Below are positions 52,468 through 62,157 of a stretch of 64,000 bases of DNA, piece after piece (position 1 is the first letter of the stretch; each line of letters starts with the position of its first letter). A program made the position numbers and the translations under genes. The stretch lies in NCBI GenBank assembly GCA_002316315.1, contig DCDG01000037.1:1-64000 (forward strand), in the 5' to 3' direction. The notes below the pieces were generated by a model. That model was not told the DNA's origin and searched no databases. It was given only the letters and a program-made list of their open reading frames with translations. Origin of the DNA: Candidatus Aminicenantes bacterium UBA1061 (GTDB taxonomy: Bacteria; Acidobacteriota; Aminicenantia; Aminicenantales; Saccharicenantaceae).

Positions 52468-52734
52468 ATGGGTAAATATCTTGCCATCTTTTTTGGAATA
52501 GTGTCTATGATAGCCGGGCTCTACCTGGTAATTTTTGTCTGGTGGCGTGAATTCTTGCAGTTGGTTTTTGGCTTCATTCCACCCATTCTTTTCTTCGGCG
52601 GCTTGATAGCCATCGTGGCGGGGATCTCAAGCATAAAAGATTCCATCCGGCAGAAGAAGCTTGAAGCTGAAACGAGTACGATGCAGGAAGAACAAAAGAC
52701 GGAAGAACAAAAGACAGAAGAACAAGCCCAATAA
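52468..52734 (+). CDS. small two-helix membrane protein with acidic repeat tail
   Basis: 88 residues: two hydrophobic helices (about 4-27 and 31-54), then a cytoplasmic charged tail. The tail ends in a short repeat (EEQKT twice, then EEQAQ). GGGAGG precedes the ATG. No family is recognised. It lies 77 bases before the gene upstream of the sensor kinase on the same strand. Confidence 0.7.
   Translation: MGKYLAIFFGIVSMIAGLYLVIFVWWREFLQLVFGFIPPILFFGGLIAIVAGISSIKDSIRQKKLEAETSTMQEEQKTEEQKTEEQAQ
52687..52728 (+). repeat. 15-base direct repeat in the small membrane protein gene
   Basis: GAAGAACAAAAGACG, GAAGAACAAAAGACA and GAAGAACAAGCC stand in tandem, encoding the EEQKT-type tail. The length may vary between strains by slippage. 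Confidence 0.7.
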
Positions 52735-52811
52735 GATTTCACCGGGTATTTTTTAATAAGACAGAGTTACAGGTTAAACATAAAAAATAGTTTCTGAAAA
52801 GCCAGGATAAA

Positions 52812-53246
52812 GTGAGTTATGTGGTAAGTAGTATTATAGGTATTTTTCTGGCTCTTGTATCTCAGTTCAATGTCACTCTCGATAGATGTTTTCTGCAGAA
52901 TAATCCTTCGTTGCTGCCTGCCCTGATTTCTTCGGATATACCGACACTGATCACCTTACCCGAACCTATTCAGATTTCAGACTGCTTTTCTCCCACCCAG
53001 ACTCTTCTGGTGCTGGAGAACATTCTGGCCAGGACTTCAACTATAGAATTCTTTCTTGATCCTGCCAATCAGATTGTAGCTGACAAGAGGGGAATAATTA
53101 TTCAGGCCCGCTGGTCGTTTCTTAACAAAGATACCGGACGCAAATACCTTTTCTGGCTTTATTTTTATCTTACCCCGGAAAATCAAAGGCAGAAAAACGG
53201 GGGTCCAAGACTTATCATAAAAGAAATAAGGGCTGAAAGACGTTAA
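52812..53246 (+). CDS. hypothetical exported protein upstream of the sensor kinase
   Basis: 144 residues starting at a GTG with a weak AGGATAAA before it. The first 20 residues are hydrophobic (VVSSIIGIFLALVSQF), probably a signal or anchor. The rest forms a small alpha/beta domain with ARWSFLNKDTGRKYLFWLYF, which looks like a compact ligand-binding or lipocalin-like fold. No family is named with confidence. It lies only 12 bases before the kinase start, so it may be part of the same signalling unit. Confidence 0.65.
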   Translation: MSYVVSSIIGIFLALVSQFNVTLDRCFLQNNPSLLPALISSDIPTLITLPEPIQISDCFSPTQTLLVLENILARTSTIEFFLDPANQIVADKRGIIIQARWSFLNKDTGRKYLFWLYFYLTPENQRQKNGGPRLIIKEIRAERR

Positions 53247-53258
53247 AGGAGTGGCCAG

Positions 53259-56200
53259 GTGGGGTTTCGGTTTTGGCCGTCGGCATTGAAAGGTCGAGAG
53301 CATCGACTGCTCCAACTGGCTATTGTCTTAGGCTGTCTGTCTATCATCCTGGTCTTAAGCTCATTTTTTTGGTTTAATCAACAGCCATCAAGCTCAGAGA
53401 AGGCTATTCCATCCAATTTAAACCAGGCCCGCCGTGAAATTCATCACGATTTTTCGCGGCTTCTTGAACTCTTGCAAAAAAGGCAAATTCAGCTTAGCGC
53501 TCGTACTCTGCCCGAAGACTTATGGACGAGATTTGAATTCTTCAAAAGAAGTGATCTAAATCCTGCTCTGGAGGGTGTGGCGAGTTTAGACGAGAAACTA
53601 AATCTCGAGGTCTGGTATGGAAATGTTGCCGATCTAAAAACCTCATTGCCCGATCTTGAAAAATATTTAACAGATATTCTGGCTGGAAGTTTTGTTATTC
53701 AGGATAGGGCTTCAACTTATCTGGTAAGTCTAAAGCCTGTTGCTCAAAATAGTTATCTGGCCATTTTTGAGCTGCTGGCCTTTCAGCCTCAATTTCAGTC
53801 AACCTATTTGCATCAGTACATAAGGCTAAGGTCAATAAGCAAGACTGGTGCTGATATCGATTTCTGGGAATATTCTCATGAGACAGAAGCTCTTGACCGA
53901 CTGTTTGAACGAAATCAAGATGCCTATTTGAGCCAGCAAAGGGAAGAACAGGAGAGCCGGACACTTTATTTCCCCCTAAGAAATGAGAAAAGTAAAATTT
54001 TAGCAACTGTGACTTTAAATTCTTTTCGCCTCGAAGGCCAAAAGCTAACTCTAAACCAGTTGGTCAGACTTCTGACCATAATTCTGGCTATCTTAGCTCT
54101 AACTTTCCTTTTATTCTGGCTTGGTCACGATAAACCCAGATCTTTATGGGCCTCAAAACTGGCTGACGGATTGCTGGCCTCGGTGGCACTTCTAGCTATA
54201 AGATATCTGCTGGCCATACTGGCTGAACTCAGACCTTTTGTTTACTGGCCAGTTTTTTCTCCCCGTGAAGCAGGTTTCAAAACGATCGGGAATTTGACCA
54301 GCTCGCCAGGTGATATTTTTTTAACTTATCTTTTTATTTTCTTTCTGGTCGTCCTCAGCATTAAACCATTAAAAGCCAGGCTAAGTCTCACCTCCCGGCA
54401 TACCCGAACAGAGTCAGTCAATAATAAACATAAAATCCTGATAATTATGGCCGGAGCCTTTCTTTTTGTCCTGGGTTTCCAGGCCTTTATCTGGAGCCTA
54501 AAAAAAATAGTGGCCGGCACCAGCTTTAATTTACTGCAATATAATTTTAATTTAGCTTCCATTCTTATTTATTTAAGTCTTTTCCTGGCCGGCCTGAGTT
54601 TTATCTTCTTTCCCCTGCTGATTTTAAGAAAGATATTTTCGACCGGCTGGGTCAGAACGATTTTCTGGGGAGCAAGTCTGGCTTCAATTCTGATTTTTCA
54701 GTTTATAGCCTGGTTGATTATAAAGCCTGCCGGGTTAAAATTAGCCTGGCAAATTCTTCTATTATTATTGCTCTTCTTCCTCTCCGTTCTGTTCAAGCGT
54801 CGGGCCGGTTATATTCTTCTCAGTCTGTTCCTGATCGCCCTTGTTCAATTCACTTCTGTCCGCAGCTTAACGGCTACCAGGACTCGCCAGTTGACGGAAA
54901 ATGTCCTTGTTCACCTGGTTTCTTCTCAGAAAACCTGGGCTGAAATGGCCCTCAAGCAATCACTCTTAGAGTTACAAAGGCAGATCCGAGACATTCATTC
55001 CTTTTTCCGTCATCCAGCTGATCGGGACTTTGCCCGTTCTCTCTGGAACAAGACCTTCCTGGCCAGGCTTAACTGGAATTCCTGCCTTTATCTCCAGTCG
55101 AACGACAGGAAGGTCTTATCATCTTTTTCTTTGAATATGCCAATTTTTGCAGAACAGACTGATGACCTGGAAATGTCGGTTGAGCCGGTTTATACCGAGC
55201 AATATCTGGAAATCCTTGGCCAGGAGCGTCATTTTTTGATCGGTTACCAGGACTTTACTGCTGACAATGGAGCCTCTGGCCGGCTGGTCATCTGGGTCAG
55301 CCTCGATCCCACTCTTCTACCTTTTATTAATACTGCCAACCCATATTTTGAATTGTTACGATTAAATACCCTTCCTTCCCTTCAACACTTCCCGGTTTCT
55401 CTGGCCATCTTTGACTCTGAAGGTCAGCCACTTTTTAATCAGCCCCAGCCGGCCTTTTCTATTGAACCGGAATTAAGACAAAAGATAAAAGAACAGCCAT
55501 CGGGTTTATGGACAGTTCTCCATCTAAACAGCCAGGGTTATCGTGCCTATTGTCTGACTCTTGATGATGGCCATTTCTACGCTTTTTATCAGCCGCCAGA
55601 ATCAAGCCGCCGGCTGATCACTGGCTTTCTGAAGCTTTTCTTTCTCTTTATTATTTTCTCTCTATTGCTGCTCATCCCGCTAGCTGCCAGAAGGAGAGAA
55701 TGGCGGCCGGACCTCCGGTCTTTTTCAGCCAGGGTTTATGTCGCTTTTTTTACCGTGGCCTTAGTGCCTCTTTTTTTCTTTATCTTTTTTACCCAGACCA
55801 TGGTCGAAAGAATATTTGCCGACCGCTTTGTGAACGAAGCTACCAGCCGGGCTTATTTTGCCCGGAGTATCCTCTATGACTTTACCAGCCTGCAGGAGTC
55901 AGCTGAACAACAACCAGCAGGACTACCAGAAGACCTGGTCTTCTGGATCAGCGCTACCCTTAATAATGATGTGAATCTCTATCGCCAGGGGTTATTTCTT
56001 TCTTCAAGTCGGCGGGAATTTTTTGAAACAGGAATTCTATCCGATCTAATTGATGGTGAGGTTTACAGCCGAATTATTTATGGCCACCAGCCACTGGTCG
56101 TTAGCCGGAAATCTTTTGGCCAGTTTTCATATCAGACCCTGACCATTCCCTATAACTATCAGCAGGATGTTTATCTTTTAAGCCTGCCTTTTCCTTTTGA

Positions 56201-57164
56201 AAGGCAGGAAATTTCTAAAGCCACGGGCGAGTTGCTGGAATTTTTTATCTTTTCATCGATATTTTTTATCGGCCTGATTGCTTTCTTTGCCAGTACGATC
56301 AAAAGGATGATTATTATCCCGATCAATAAGCTCATCCGGGCCACACAGGAGGTTGGATTGGGCAACCTGGATGTGAAAGTGGATCACCAGGCTCAGGATG
56401 AACTGAAGGGCCTGATTGATGGCTTTAACACCATGGTTGAAAACCTGAAAGGACATGAAAAAGAACTGGCTGAGCTCAGTCAGAAAGTAGCCTGGGCAGA
56501 AATGGCTAGAAGAGTAGCTCATGAAATAAAAAATCCTCTGACCCCCATCCAGCTCTCAGCTGAGCATATTCTTAAAGTTCATGAAGATCAGCATCCTGAG
56601 TTTGATCGTATCCTCAGAGAATCAATATCCTATATAATTTCAGAGGTAGAGAATCTAAGGAGAATAGCTCAGGAATTTATGACTGTCGCCCGGGAATCTG
56701 ATACACACCTCGAAAAGTTTGACCTGGCCAATCTCGTTGAGGAATTAGTTGAACCTTATCAAAGTACCCTCGAAGGCCGGATACCTATTACTCTTAAGAA
56801 GTCTGGCGATGATTTTATCTTAAATGGTGATCGGGAAAAAGTGAAGGTTGCTATCCGCAATTTGCTAATTAATTCCATTGAAGCCATCAAGGGAAAAGGG
56901 CAGATTGAGTTTATTCTCAAATCATCTCCCGAAGCAATCAGACTGGAAATCAAGGACAGCGGGGCAGGAATTCCAGCCGATATTGCCGAGCACATTTTTG
57001 AACCATATTTTTCAACTAAAGAAAAGGGCACCGGCCTTGGCCTGGCTATCTGTAAAAGAATTGTAGAAGAGAATGGTGGCTCAATTAAAATAGAAAGCAG
57101 GTCGGGCCAGGGAACAACGGTGATTATGGCTTTCCTTAGGGTAGCTGATAATCAGGCCGGCTGA
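53259..57164 (+). CDS. very large NtrY-like membrane sensor histidine kinase
   Basis: 1301 residues. One membrane helix (about 20-42), an outside domain (43-265), a cluster of about eight helices (265-537), a second outside domain (540-785), two helices (785-850), a third outside domain (850-985) and a last helix (993-1015). Then HAMP (1015-1070), HisKA with HEIKNPLTPI near 1087 and HATPase_c (1190-1297: NLLINSIEAI, DSGAGIP, GTGLGLAI). The HAMP-kinase part resembles NtrY. The start is GTG at 53259 with AAAGGAG. No response regulator is adjacent, so it is an orphan kinase. Confidence 0.88.
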   Translation: MGFRFWPSALKGREHRLLQLAIVLGCLSIILVLSSFFWFNQQPSSSEKAIPSNLNQARREIHHDFSRLLELLQKRQIQLSARTLPEDLWTRFEFFKRSDLNPALEGVASLDEKLNLEVWYGNVADLKTSLPDLEKYLTDILAGSFVIQDRASTYLVSLKPVAQNSYLAIFELLAFQPQFQSTYLHQYIRLRSISKTGADIDFWEYSHETEALDRLFERNQDAYLSQQREEQESRTLYFPLRNEKSKILATVTLNSFRLEGQKLTLNQLVRLLTIILAILALTFLLFWLGHDKPRSLWASKLADGLLASVALLAIRYLLAILAELRPFVYWPVFSPREAGFKTIGNLTSSPGDIFLTYLFIFFLVVLSIKPLKARLSLTSRHTRTESVNNKHKILIIMAGAFLFVLGFQAFIWSLKKIVAGTSFNLLQYNFNLASILIYLSLFLAGLSFIFFPLLILRKIFSTGWVRTIFWGASLASILIFQFIAWLIIKPAGLKLAWQILLLLLLFFLSVLFKRRAGYILLSLFLIALVQFTSVRSLTATRTRQLTENVLVHLVSSQKTWAEMALKQSLLELQRQIRDIHSFFRHPADRDFARSLWNKTFLARLNWNSCLYLQSNDRKVLSSFSLNMPIFAEQTDDLEMSVEPVYTEQYLEILGQERHFLIGYQDFTADNGASGRLVIWVSLDPTLLPFINTANPYFELLRLNTLPSLQHFPVSLAIFDSEGQPLFNQPQPAFSIEPELRQKIKEQPSGLWTVLHLNSQGYRAYCLTLDDGHFYAFYQPPESSRRLITGFLKLFFLFIIFSLLLLIPLAARRREWRPDLRSFSARVYVAFFTVALVPLFFFIFFTQTMVERIFADRFVNEATSRAYFARSILYDFTSLQESAEQQPAGLPEDLVFWISATLNNDVNLYRQGLFLSSSRREFFETGILSDLIDGEVYSRIIYGHQPLVVSRKSFGQFSYQTLTIPYNYQQDVYLLSLPFPFERQEISKATGELLEFFIFSSIFFIGLIAFFASTIKRMIIIPINKLIRATQEVGLGNLDVKVDHQAQDELKGLIDGFNTMVENLKGHEKELAELSQKVAWAEMARRVAHEIKNPLTPIQLSAEHILKVHEDQHPEFDRILRESISYIISEVENLRRIAQEFMTVARESDTHLEKFDLANLVEELVEPYQSTLEGRIPITLKKSGDDFILNGDREKVKVAIRNLLINSIEAIKGKGQIEFILKSSPEAIRLEIKDSGAGIPADIAEHIFEPYFSTKEKGTGLGLAICKRIVEENGGSIKIESRSGQGTTVIMAFLRVADNQAG

Positions 57165-57284
57165 TTTTTGATTAATTTTTAGGCCGGCTCCCCGTAATAA
57201 GGTCAAAATCGAGAGGCAGGAGAATTTAAGTTCAGCGGGGCAAAATGATATAATAATAATCTTTATTAATGTGGAGAGGTCAAG

Positions 57285-57785
57285 ATGAAAAACCTGGTCA
57301 CCTACTTCAGCCTGACCGGAAATACAAAGAAGATAGCTGAGGCAATTTATGAGGCTTTGCCTGAGCCAAAAGAATTAAAAAAAATGGATGGGATAAAATC
57401 AGTCGAAGATTATGATCTGATTTTTGTCGGTTTCCCTGTTCATTCCCATAGTGTTCCTTACCCGGTGGAAGCTTTTCTCCGCCATTTACCGGCTGAGCAG
57501 AAAGTAGCTCTCTTTATGACCCATGGGTCAATTCCAGGTACGAGGTTGTCCCGACAGGCCCTCGAACAGGCTTTGGTTCTGGCCGGGAAAGCCAGGATAT
57601 TAGGTACTTATACGTCGCGCGGCCAGGTTTCCCCTGAAGCTATGGAAATACTGAGCCGGTCACCAGAACATGAACTCTGGGCAGAAATGGCGGTAACCGC
57701 TCGTCATCATCCCGACCAAAATGATCTCGATGATGCACGGGCTTTTGCCCACTGGATATTAAGCCTGGCTGCCCAGCCTGGTTGA
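57285..57785 (+). CDS. flavodoxin-like protein
   Basis: 166-residue cytosolic flavodoxin fold. SLTGNTKKIAEAI at about 9-21 is the FMN-phosphate loop, and FVGFPVHSHSVPYPVEAFL near 46-64 and FMTHGS near 76 form the flavin sites. It may be an electron carrier or a flavodoxin-type reductase of anaerobes. GGAGAGG precedes the ATG, and a TATAAT box lies at 57249-57254. Confidence 0.83.
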   Translation: MKNLVTYFSLTGNTKKIAEAIYEALPEPKELKKMDGIKSVEDYDLIFVGFPVHSHSVPYPVEAFLRHLPAEQKVALFMTHGSIPGTRLSRQALEQALVLAGKARILGTYTSRGQVSPEAMEILSRSPEHELWAEMAVTARHHPDQNDLDDARAFAHWILSLAAQPG

Positions 57786-57821
57786 TGACAGGTTTTCTTT
57801 CAGGTTGAAATCACCAGCAAC

Positions 57822-58787
57822 TTAGAGATGTTTAATTCTCTCAAAGCCTGAGATGCCGGTAACCTCTAGCTTCTCATCTGCTTCCTTTTCAATCTGGTCT
57901 AATAGCAGGTTAAGCCCAAGAGTATCAGAAGCCATATGCCCGGCTACAATTACGTTAAGTTTGGCCGATTTGCATTTTTCCAGTGCTTCTTCACTGAAGT
58001 GCATGCCCACCAGAGTACTGACACCGGCTAACACTTGCTGACTAAAAATATCCTTCGGCCCTTCGGTCCCACCAGTCATATCAACATAAATTTTGCCGGC
58101 GCGGCTATCTTCTGAACCATTAAGCAGGCGCGGAGGGACAGCCTGGCGACTGGATTTTTTATATTCTGGAATTTCTCTTAAAATAGCCAGTACGTCTTTG
58201 AGCCTGACCGGGTTTTTCTCCTTAAAAAGGTCTGTTAGATACTTAGCAACACAATTATCCGCCACCGTATGAAGACAGATCATCGGTAGATTAAGCAGGC
58301 AAGCGACGTCCACTGTGCGATGATGATTGAGCGGCAGGAACCTTCGTTCAACTTCTCCTCTTCTCTTTTCCATTAACTGCTCGGCCAGACTGGGGGTAAC
58401 TCCTGCCTGAATATAGAGATCAACCTGAAGCCCCATCACCTGGTAAAGCTGAGCCAGGGCCCGACCTTCTGGATGATGAGCCAGAATCAGATCAAACTTC
58501 TCTGAGCGTTCCTTATTCAAGACATAAGCCAGCAGAACCTCGCTCACTTCCATATCAATTCCAGCTAGAAGGCGATTGACCTCCACTTCCGGATCGCCAA
58601 ACAGTATCCGGCTGTCAGCATATGGATTAAAAAGTACATCAAGATCGAAAACCTCTTTTTCTTCGTCACTTAACTTGTTGTATTTTTCCTTTTCTGTTTC
58701 GAGCAAGCTGGTAATTTCCTGGGGCGGTCGCAAATCATTTTTGATGCCAGCCGCCACCGCTTTTTGATAAAAATCTTTAAGTTTCAT
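57822..58787 (-). CDS. NIF3-like metal-binding protein
   Basis: 321 residues related to the NIF3 / NGG1p-interacting-factor group, dinuclear metal proteins often annotated as GTP-cyclohydrolase-I-like. LILAHHPEGR near 100-109 and a late AGHMASD near 282-288 are the metal-binding motifs. The N-terminal 60 residues are an extension that differs from the short YbgI type. AAGGAG precedes the ATG. Biochemical role unknown. Confidence 0.8.
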   Translation of the reverse strand: MKLKDFYQKAVAAGIKNDLRPPQEITSLLETEKEKYNKLSDEEKEVFDLDVLFNPYADSRILFGDPEVEVNRLLAGIDMEVSEVLLAYVLNKERSEKFDLILAHHPEGRALAQLYQVMGLQVDLYIQAGVTPSLAEQLMEKRRGEVERRFLPLNHHRTVDVACLLNLPMICLHTVADNCVAKYLTDLFKEKNPVRLKDVLAILREIPEYKKSSRQAVPPRLLNGSEDSRAGKIYVDMTGGTEGPKDIFSQQVLAGVSTLVGMHFSEEALEKCKSAKLNVIVAGHMASDTLGLNLLLDQIEKEADEKLEVTGISGFERIKHL

Positions 58788-59090
58788 TTTTTCTCCTTAT
58801 GCTCAATCTTAACTAATGGCTAAACCCGGTTGAGGCAGACCGAGAGCAACCTACCAGGTTATTGCCAGTTAATTTTCTTATCTGACTCTGACCTTCAGCT
58901 GATCCATTTCCGGGCCTCCCGGAAAAAAGATGACCGACATCTAATTTCAACTTGCTGGTTACCGGCCAAGGCCCAGAAAAGCAAGCTTTTAGACAGGTCC
59001 CGAACTGATATTTCATAGCTTTTTTTATCACTATACAAACTATTCTCCTTTAAGGCAAGCCGCCGAAAATCTGCTGAGAACAGCTCCCAT

Positions 59091-59119
59091 TTGACAGAAA
59101 AGATTGAATCAGATAAATT
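59091..59119 (+). promoter_or_regulatory. promoter positioned for a leaderless transcript (YHS-like gene)
   Basis: Perfect TTGACA (59091-59096), 17 bases, TAAATT (59114-59119), then 6 bases to the ATG at 59126. The expected start of transcription is the ATG itself, and no Shine-Dalgarno is present. Confidence 0.6.
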
Positions 59120-59125
59120 TTAAGA

Positions 59126-59410
59126 ATGCTTGGCCGCATCATATTCCTGGTTATTATTTTTTATATCATCTACCGGATAGTCAGATTTTTTCAGAGACTG
59201 GGAGAAACCAGCCCTCAGAAATATCAAAAACGCACCCAGCCAGGCAGTAAGACCATGGTTAAAGACGAAATGTGCAATACTTATATACCGGAAGACGAAG
59301 CCCTGAAAGAAGTCAGGGATGGCCGCACCTATTATTTTTGTTCACCAGCCTGCCGGCAGAAATTTATTCAGGAAGGAAAAAAGAAACATAAAGAAACATT
59401 AAGAGATTAA
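59126..59410 (+). CDS. membrane-anchored YHS/TRASH-like zinc-finger protein
   Basis: 94 residues: one N-terminal membrane helix (about 4-20), a basic linker, then a small metal-binding domain MVKDEMCNTYIPEDEA ... YYFCSPACRQKF with three cysteines (near 50, 73 and 77). The pattern matches short YHS/TRASH-like proteins thought to bind zinc or another soft metal. There is no ribosome site, and the promoter predicts a leaderless mRNA. It converges on acyP with a 3-base gap. Confidence 0.8.
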   Translation: MLGRIIFLVIIFYIIYRIVRFFQRLGETSPQKYQKRTQPGSKTMVKDEMCNTYIPEDEALKEVRDGRTYYFCSPACRQKFIQEGKKKHKETLRD

Positions 59411-59413
59411 GAG

Positions 59414-59698
59414 CTAATAGCCCGAGAATTCAACAGAAAATTCTGAAAACTCCCCTTTATATTCTTCCCAGCTGACTTCCACCTTTTCTACTCTGGCCAG
59501 CCTCGGCCCTTTTTTCAATTCAGCCAGGAACTGTTCCAGTTGCTGGCGTTGGCCCTCTGCCACAACTTCTACCCGGCCATCATACAGATTTTGAACCCAA
59601 CCGGTTAATCCCAGCATCCTGGCTACATGCTGGGCCAAAAAACGGAAACCAACCCCCTGCACCCTGCCGGAAATATAAGCATGAAGCCTGGCTTTCAT
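59414..59698 (-). CDS. acyP: acylphosphatase
   Basis: 94-residue cytosolic enzyme that hydrolyses acyl phosphates. GRVQGVGFR at about 11-19 is the phosphate loop with the catalytic Arg, and [13 protein letters not shown] at about 33-45 carries the catalytic Asn. Complete at normal length. There is no Shine-Dalgarno before the ATG. A TAAAAT box lies exactly 7 bases upstream on the minus strand, so the mRNA may be leaderless. Confidence 0.95.
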   Translation of the reverse strand: MKARLHAYISGRVQGVGFRFLAQHVARMLGLTGWVQNLYDGRVEVVAEGQRQQLEQFLAELKKGPRLARVEKVEVSWEEYKGEFSEFSVEFSGY

Positions 59699-59705
59699 GG
59701 AAAAA

Positions 59706-59711
59706 ATTTTA
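59706..59711 (-). promoter_or_regulatory. candidate -10 box of a leaderless acyP transcript
   Basis: On the minus strand TAAAAT (59711-59706) is followed by 7 bases and the ATG at 59698. TTGACC (59741-59736) is the best -35-like box, but it fits a -10 at TAATAT (59719-59714) with a 16-base spacer. That reading gives a leader of only about 8 bases. Either reading leaves no room for a ribosome site. Confidence 0.4.
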
Positions 59712-59811
59712 ACATATTATTGCCTGAAACAATAAGGTCAAGCACATTCTGGACCAGCTGCCAGGGACCAAGCGTAAATTGGCAGCTAAAAATAGGCCTA
59801 TGATTATCTAT

Positions 59812-62157
59812 CTAAGTCTTTTTTGCCCGGCTGGTTTTTGGTACCAGCCTGGTCATACCCTCTTTAACTTCACTAATAGCTCCGGCAGAAAAGCTAAGTG
59901 GGAGATAAAGGCCGTTAAGATAAAAAGAAATCTGGTCGTCATAATGACGGCTCAGAAAATGACCATTTTCTCCTGAAGTTAAAACTGAGAGTGAACGGTC
60001 GAAATCAGACAGATCAATGACCAGCCGGCAGGAAGCTCCAGCCACTGTTTTATACTCACGGCCACTTATACTTGCCCGCACAGTCTGGCTATCGCCTATC
60101 ATCGGGTAGTGGCCACTGTTTAAAAAGCTAAGATACCATTTTTGTCCAAGAACATGTTGATAACTCAGCCGGTGCAACCTGGCCCAGTCCCACCTTTCCT
60201 TGTTTTTGCCAAAGAGTTTCGTCAGCTCACTTAAAGTCTCGAGCATAGCTTTTTCCATTATTTCGTCTCTGGTTTCCCTGCCTGGTGTCTCAGTCCGGTC
60301 AAACCAGGGAGAATCCGACTGGTCAATAATTTTTTCCAGGCCGGCTTGCCTCGCTTGAAAGTATCTGGCCAGATCCTGATAATAAAAGCTAAAATCATCG
60401 CTGAAAGTGAGCTCCTCCAACCTCTTCCAGAAGACCTCATAGATAGCTGAAGCCAGCCCCTCTTTAACCTCACCTGACCATTGCATCAATATTTGCCTGG
60501 CCTCCTCTGCCGCCGGATCAACCATTTTCACCTGATTTAGGACCTGTTTGAGCCTGGCCGCTCGCTGCGAGTAAACATCATTTTGAATGGCCGTCATAGT
60601 TTGCAGCGAATTCTTGCTGTTAGACTGAAGTAACTCTTCTATTCTGTTTTTCCTGTCAGGTGATATCCAGTCAAAACCAAGGTAATGAGAATAATTTTCA
60701 GGCATAATATTGTTGTTGGCAGTGACAATCAGACCAGAAGGCGGGTTATAAATATTTGGCTTTTCTTCTGGAGTCAAATAACCGGTCCAGAGACTATCAT
60801 CACGCCAGCCAGGATAGGGATAAACGGCAGTTTCTTTTTGCCTGACCGGAATTTTTCCTGAGAGATAATAGCCAATATTTCCGGCCGTATCGGCATAAAC
60901 AAAATTCTGAGAAGGATTATCAAATAGTTCCGCTCCGCTGGAAAAGTCAGACCAATCGCTGGCAGTATTAATCAGATACAATCCTTCGGCTGTCCGGTCG
61001 CCTTCATACAGGGTCCAGCGTAGCGATATAGGCAACTCACAATTCAAAAGAAAGGGATTAAGAATCGGGCCCTCTTCTGTCCAGCTGACAGTGATTGTTC
61101 TAGGACTCTTTTCTCCTTTGATTTTAATAATTTCGTTTCTTACAGTCAGAGGCCTCCACTCCCCCAGGCGAAAATAAGATCTGGTTTCCCAATCAACCTT
61201 TTCTAAATAAAGATCCTGAACGTCCACATAAGAATTAGTTATACCCCAGGCCAGATGCTGGTTATGGCCGATAATCACCAGGGGAACTCCAGGAATGGTC
61301 TCGCCACTAACCTTATATTCCTGGCACTCCAGTCCCATTTCCAGCCAGATAGGCGGCACATTGATGATTAGATGAGGATCATTAGCCAGAAAAGGCCGGC
61401 CACTGGTTGTGCGATCTCCAGAAATAACCCAATTATTGGAGCCAGAACCGGATTGATCCAGAAATTCAGTCAGACCGAAATTTAGCACATCTAGCTGGAC
61501 TTCCGGGTCGGGAAGGAAATCAAGCCCCGGTTCCAGTAACTCAACTGCCTCCGGGCCAGCTTTTCTTATCAAATTTATCCTGGCCAGCTCTGAGGTATAA
61601 TCAGCCGCCAGATTCATGGCCAGAAGATGTTTGATCGACAGGCTGTCCTCGACTGTCCAGGGCTCAGGTCTGAAGCGCAGCAAAATAAACTCCGGCGGCC
61701 AGTTCCACTTTATCTGGCGGATATAAGCGTTAACACCAGAAGCATAAGCTGAAAAAAGTTTCTTCATTTTTTCTGGCAGTTTCTCAAAATCACGTTCAAT
61801 GGCCACTGGCAGCCCAAGAACCCGGCTTCTGAGGTCATAGGTCAGACCGGCTTCCCCCACAATTTCGGATAGCCGTCCCCGGGCCAGGCGTCTGAACAAC
61901 TCCATCTGCCACAGACGTTCGCGGGCCTGAATATAACCGGCAGCCAGAAAGAGGTCTTCCTCACTTTGAGCTTTAAGATGTGGCACGCCCCATCTGTCCC
62001 AGGTCACTGATACTTCGGCTTGAAGTCCCTTTATGGCCAGGCTGGCCGAGTCCTTAGGCCTGGAAGATGATAATAAAAAATAAAGCCCGACGCCCAGTCC
62101 AATAGCCAGAAACAAAACGGCCAGAATAACTTCACCTATAATTGTTTTTAATTTCAT
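59812..62157 (-). CDS. penicillin-acylase-family N-terminal nucleophile hydrolase
   Basis: 781-residue exported Ntn hydrolase, probably anchored by its N-terminal helix (about 8-30). The precursor would self-cleave before Ser240 in GSGSNNWVISG, giving alpha and beta chains. WDRWGVPHL, YIQARERLWQMEL and FLANDPHL are family motifs. Members cleave amides such as beta-lactam side chains, acyl-homoserine lactones or N-acyl amino acids; which one cannot be read from sequence. The ATG at 62157 overlaps the stop of the preceding binding-protein gene by 1 base. Confidence 0.9.
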   Translation of the reverse strand: MKLKTIIGEVILAVLFLAIGLGVGLYFLLSSSRPKDSASLAIKGLQAEVSVTWDRWGVPHLKAQSEEDLFLAAGYIQARERLWQMELFRRLARGRLSEIVGEAGLTYDLRSRVLGLPVAIERDFEKLPEKMKKLFSAYASGVNAYIRQIKWNWPPEFILLRFRPEPWTVEDSLSIKHLLAMNLAADYTSELARINLIRKAGPEAVELLEPGLDFLPDPEVQLDVLNFGLTEFLDQSGSGSNNWVISGDRTTSGRPFLANDPHLIINVPPIWLEMGLECQEYKVSGETIPGVPLVIIGHNQHLAWGITNSYVDVQDLYLEKVDWETRSYFRLGEWRPLTVRNEIIKIKGEKSPRTITVSWTEEGPILNPFLLNCELPISLRWTLYEGDRTAEGLYLINTASDWSDFSSGAELFDNPSQNFVYADTAGNIGYYLSGKIPVRQKETAVYPYPGWRDDSLWTGYLTPEEKPNIYNPPSGLIVTANNNIMPENYSHYLGFDWISPDRKNRIEELLQSNSKNSLQTMTAIQNDVYSQRAARLKQVLNQVKMVDPAAEEARQILMQWSGEVKEGLASAIYEVFWKRLEELTFSDDFSFYYQDLARYFQARQAGLEKIIDQSDSPWFDRTETPGRETRDEIMEKAMLETLSELTKLFGKNKERWDWARLHRLSYQHVLGQKWYLSFLNSGHYPMIGDSQTVRASISGREYKTVAGASCRLVIDLSDFDRSLSVLTSGENGHFLSRHYDDQISFYLNGLYLPLSFSAGAISEVKEGMTRLVPKTSRAKKT

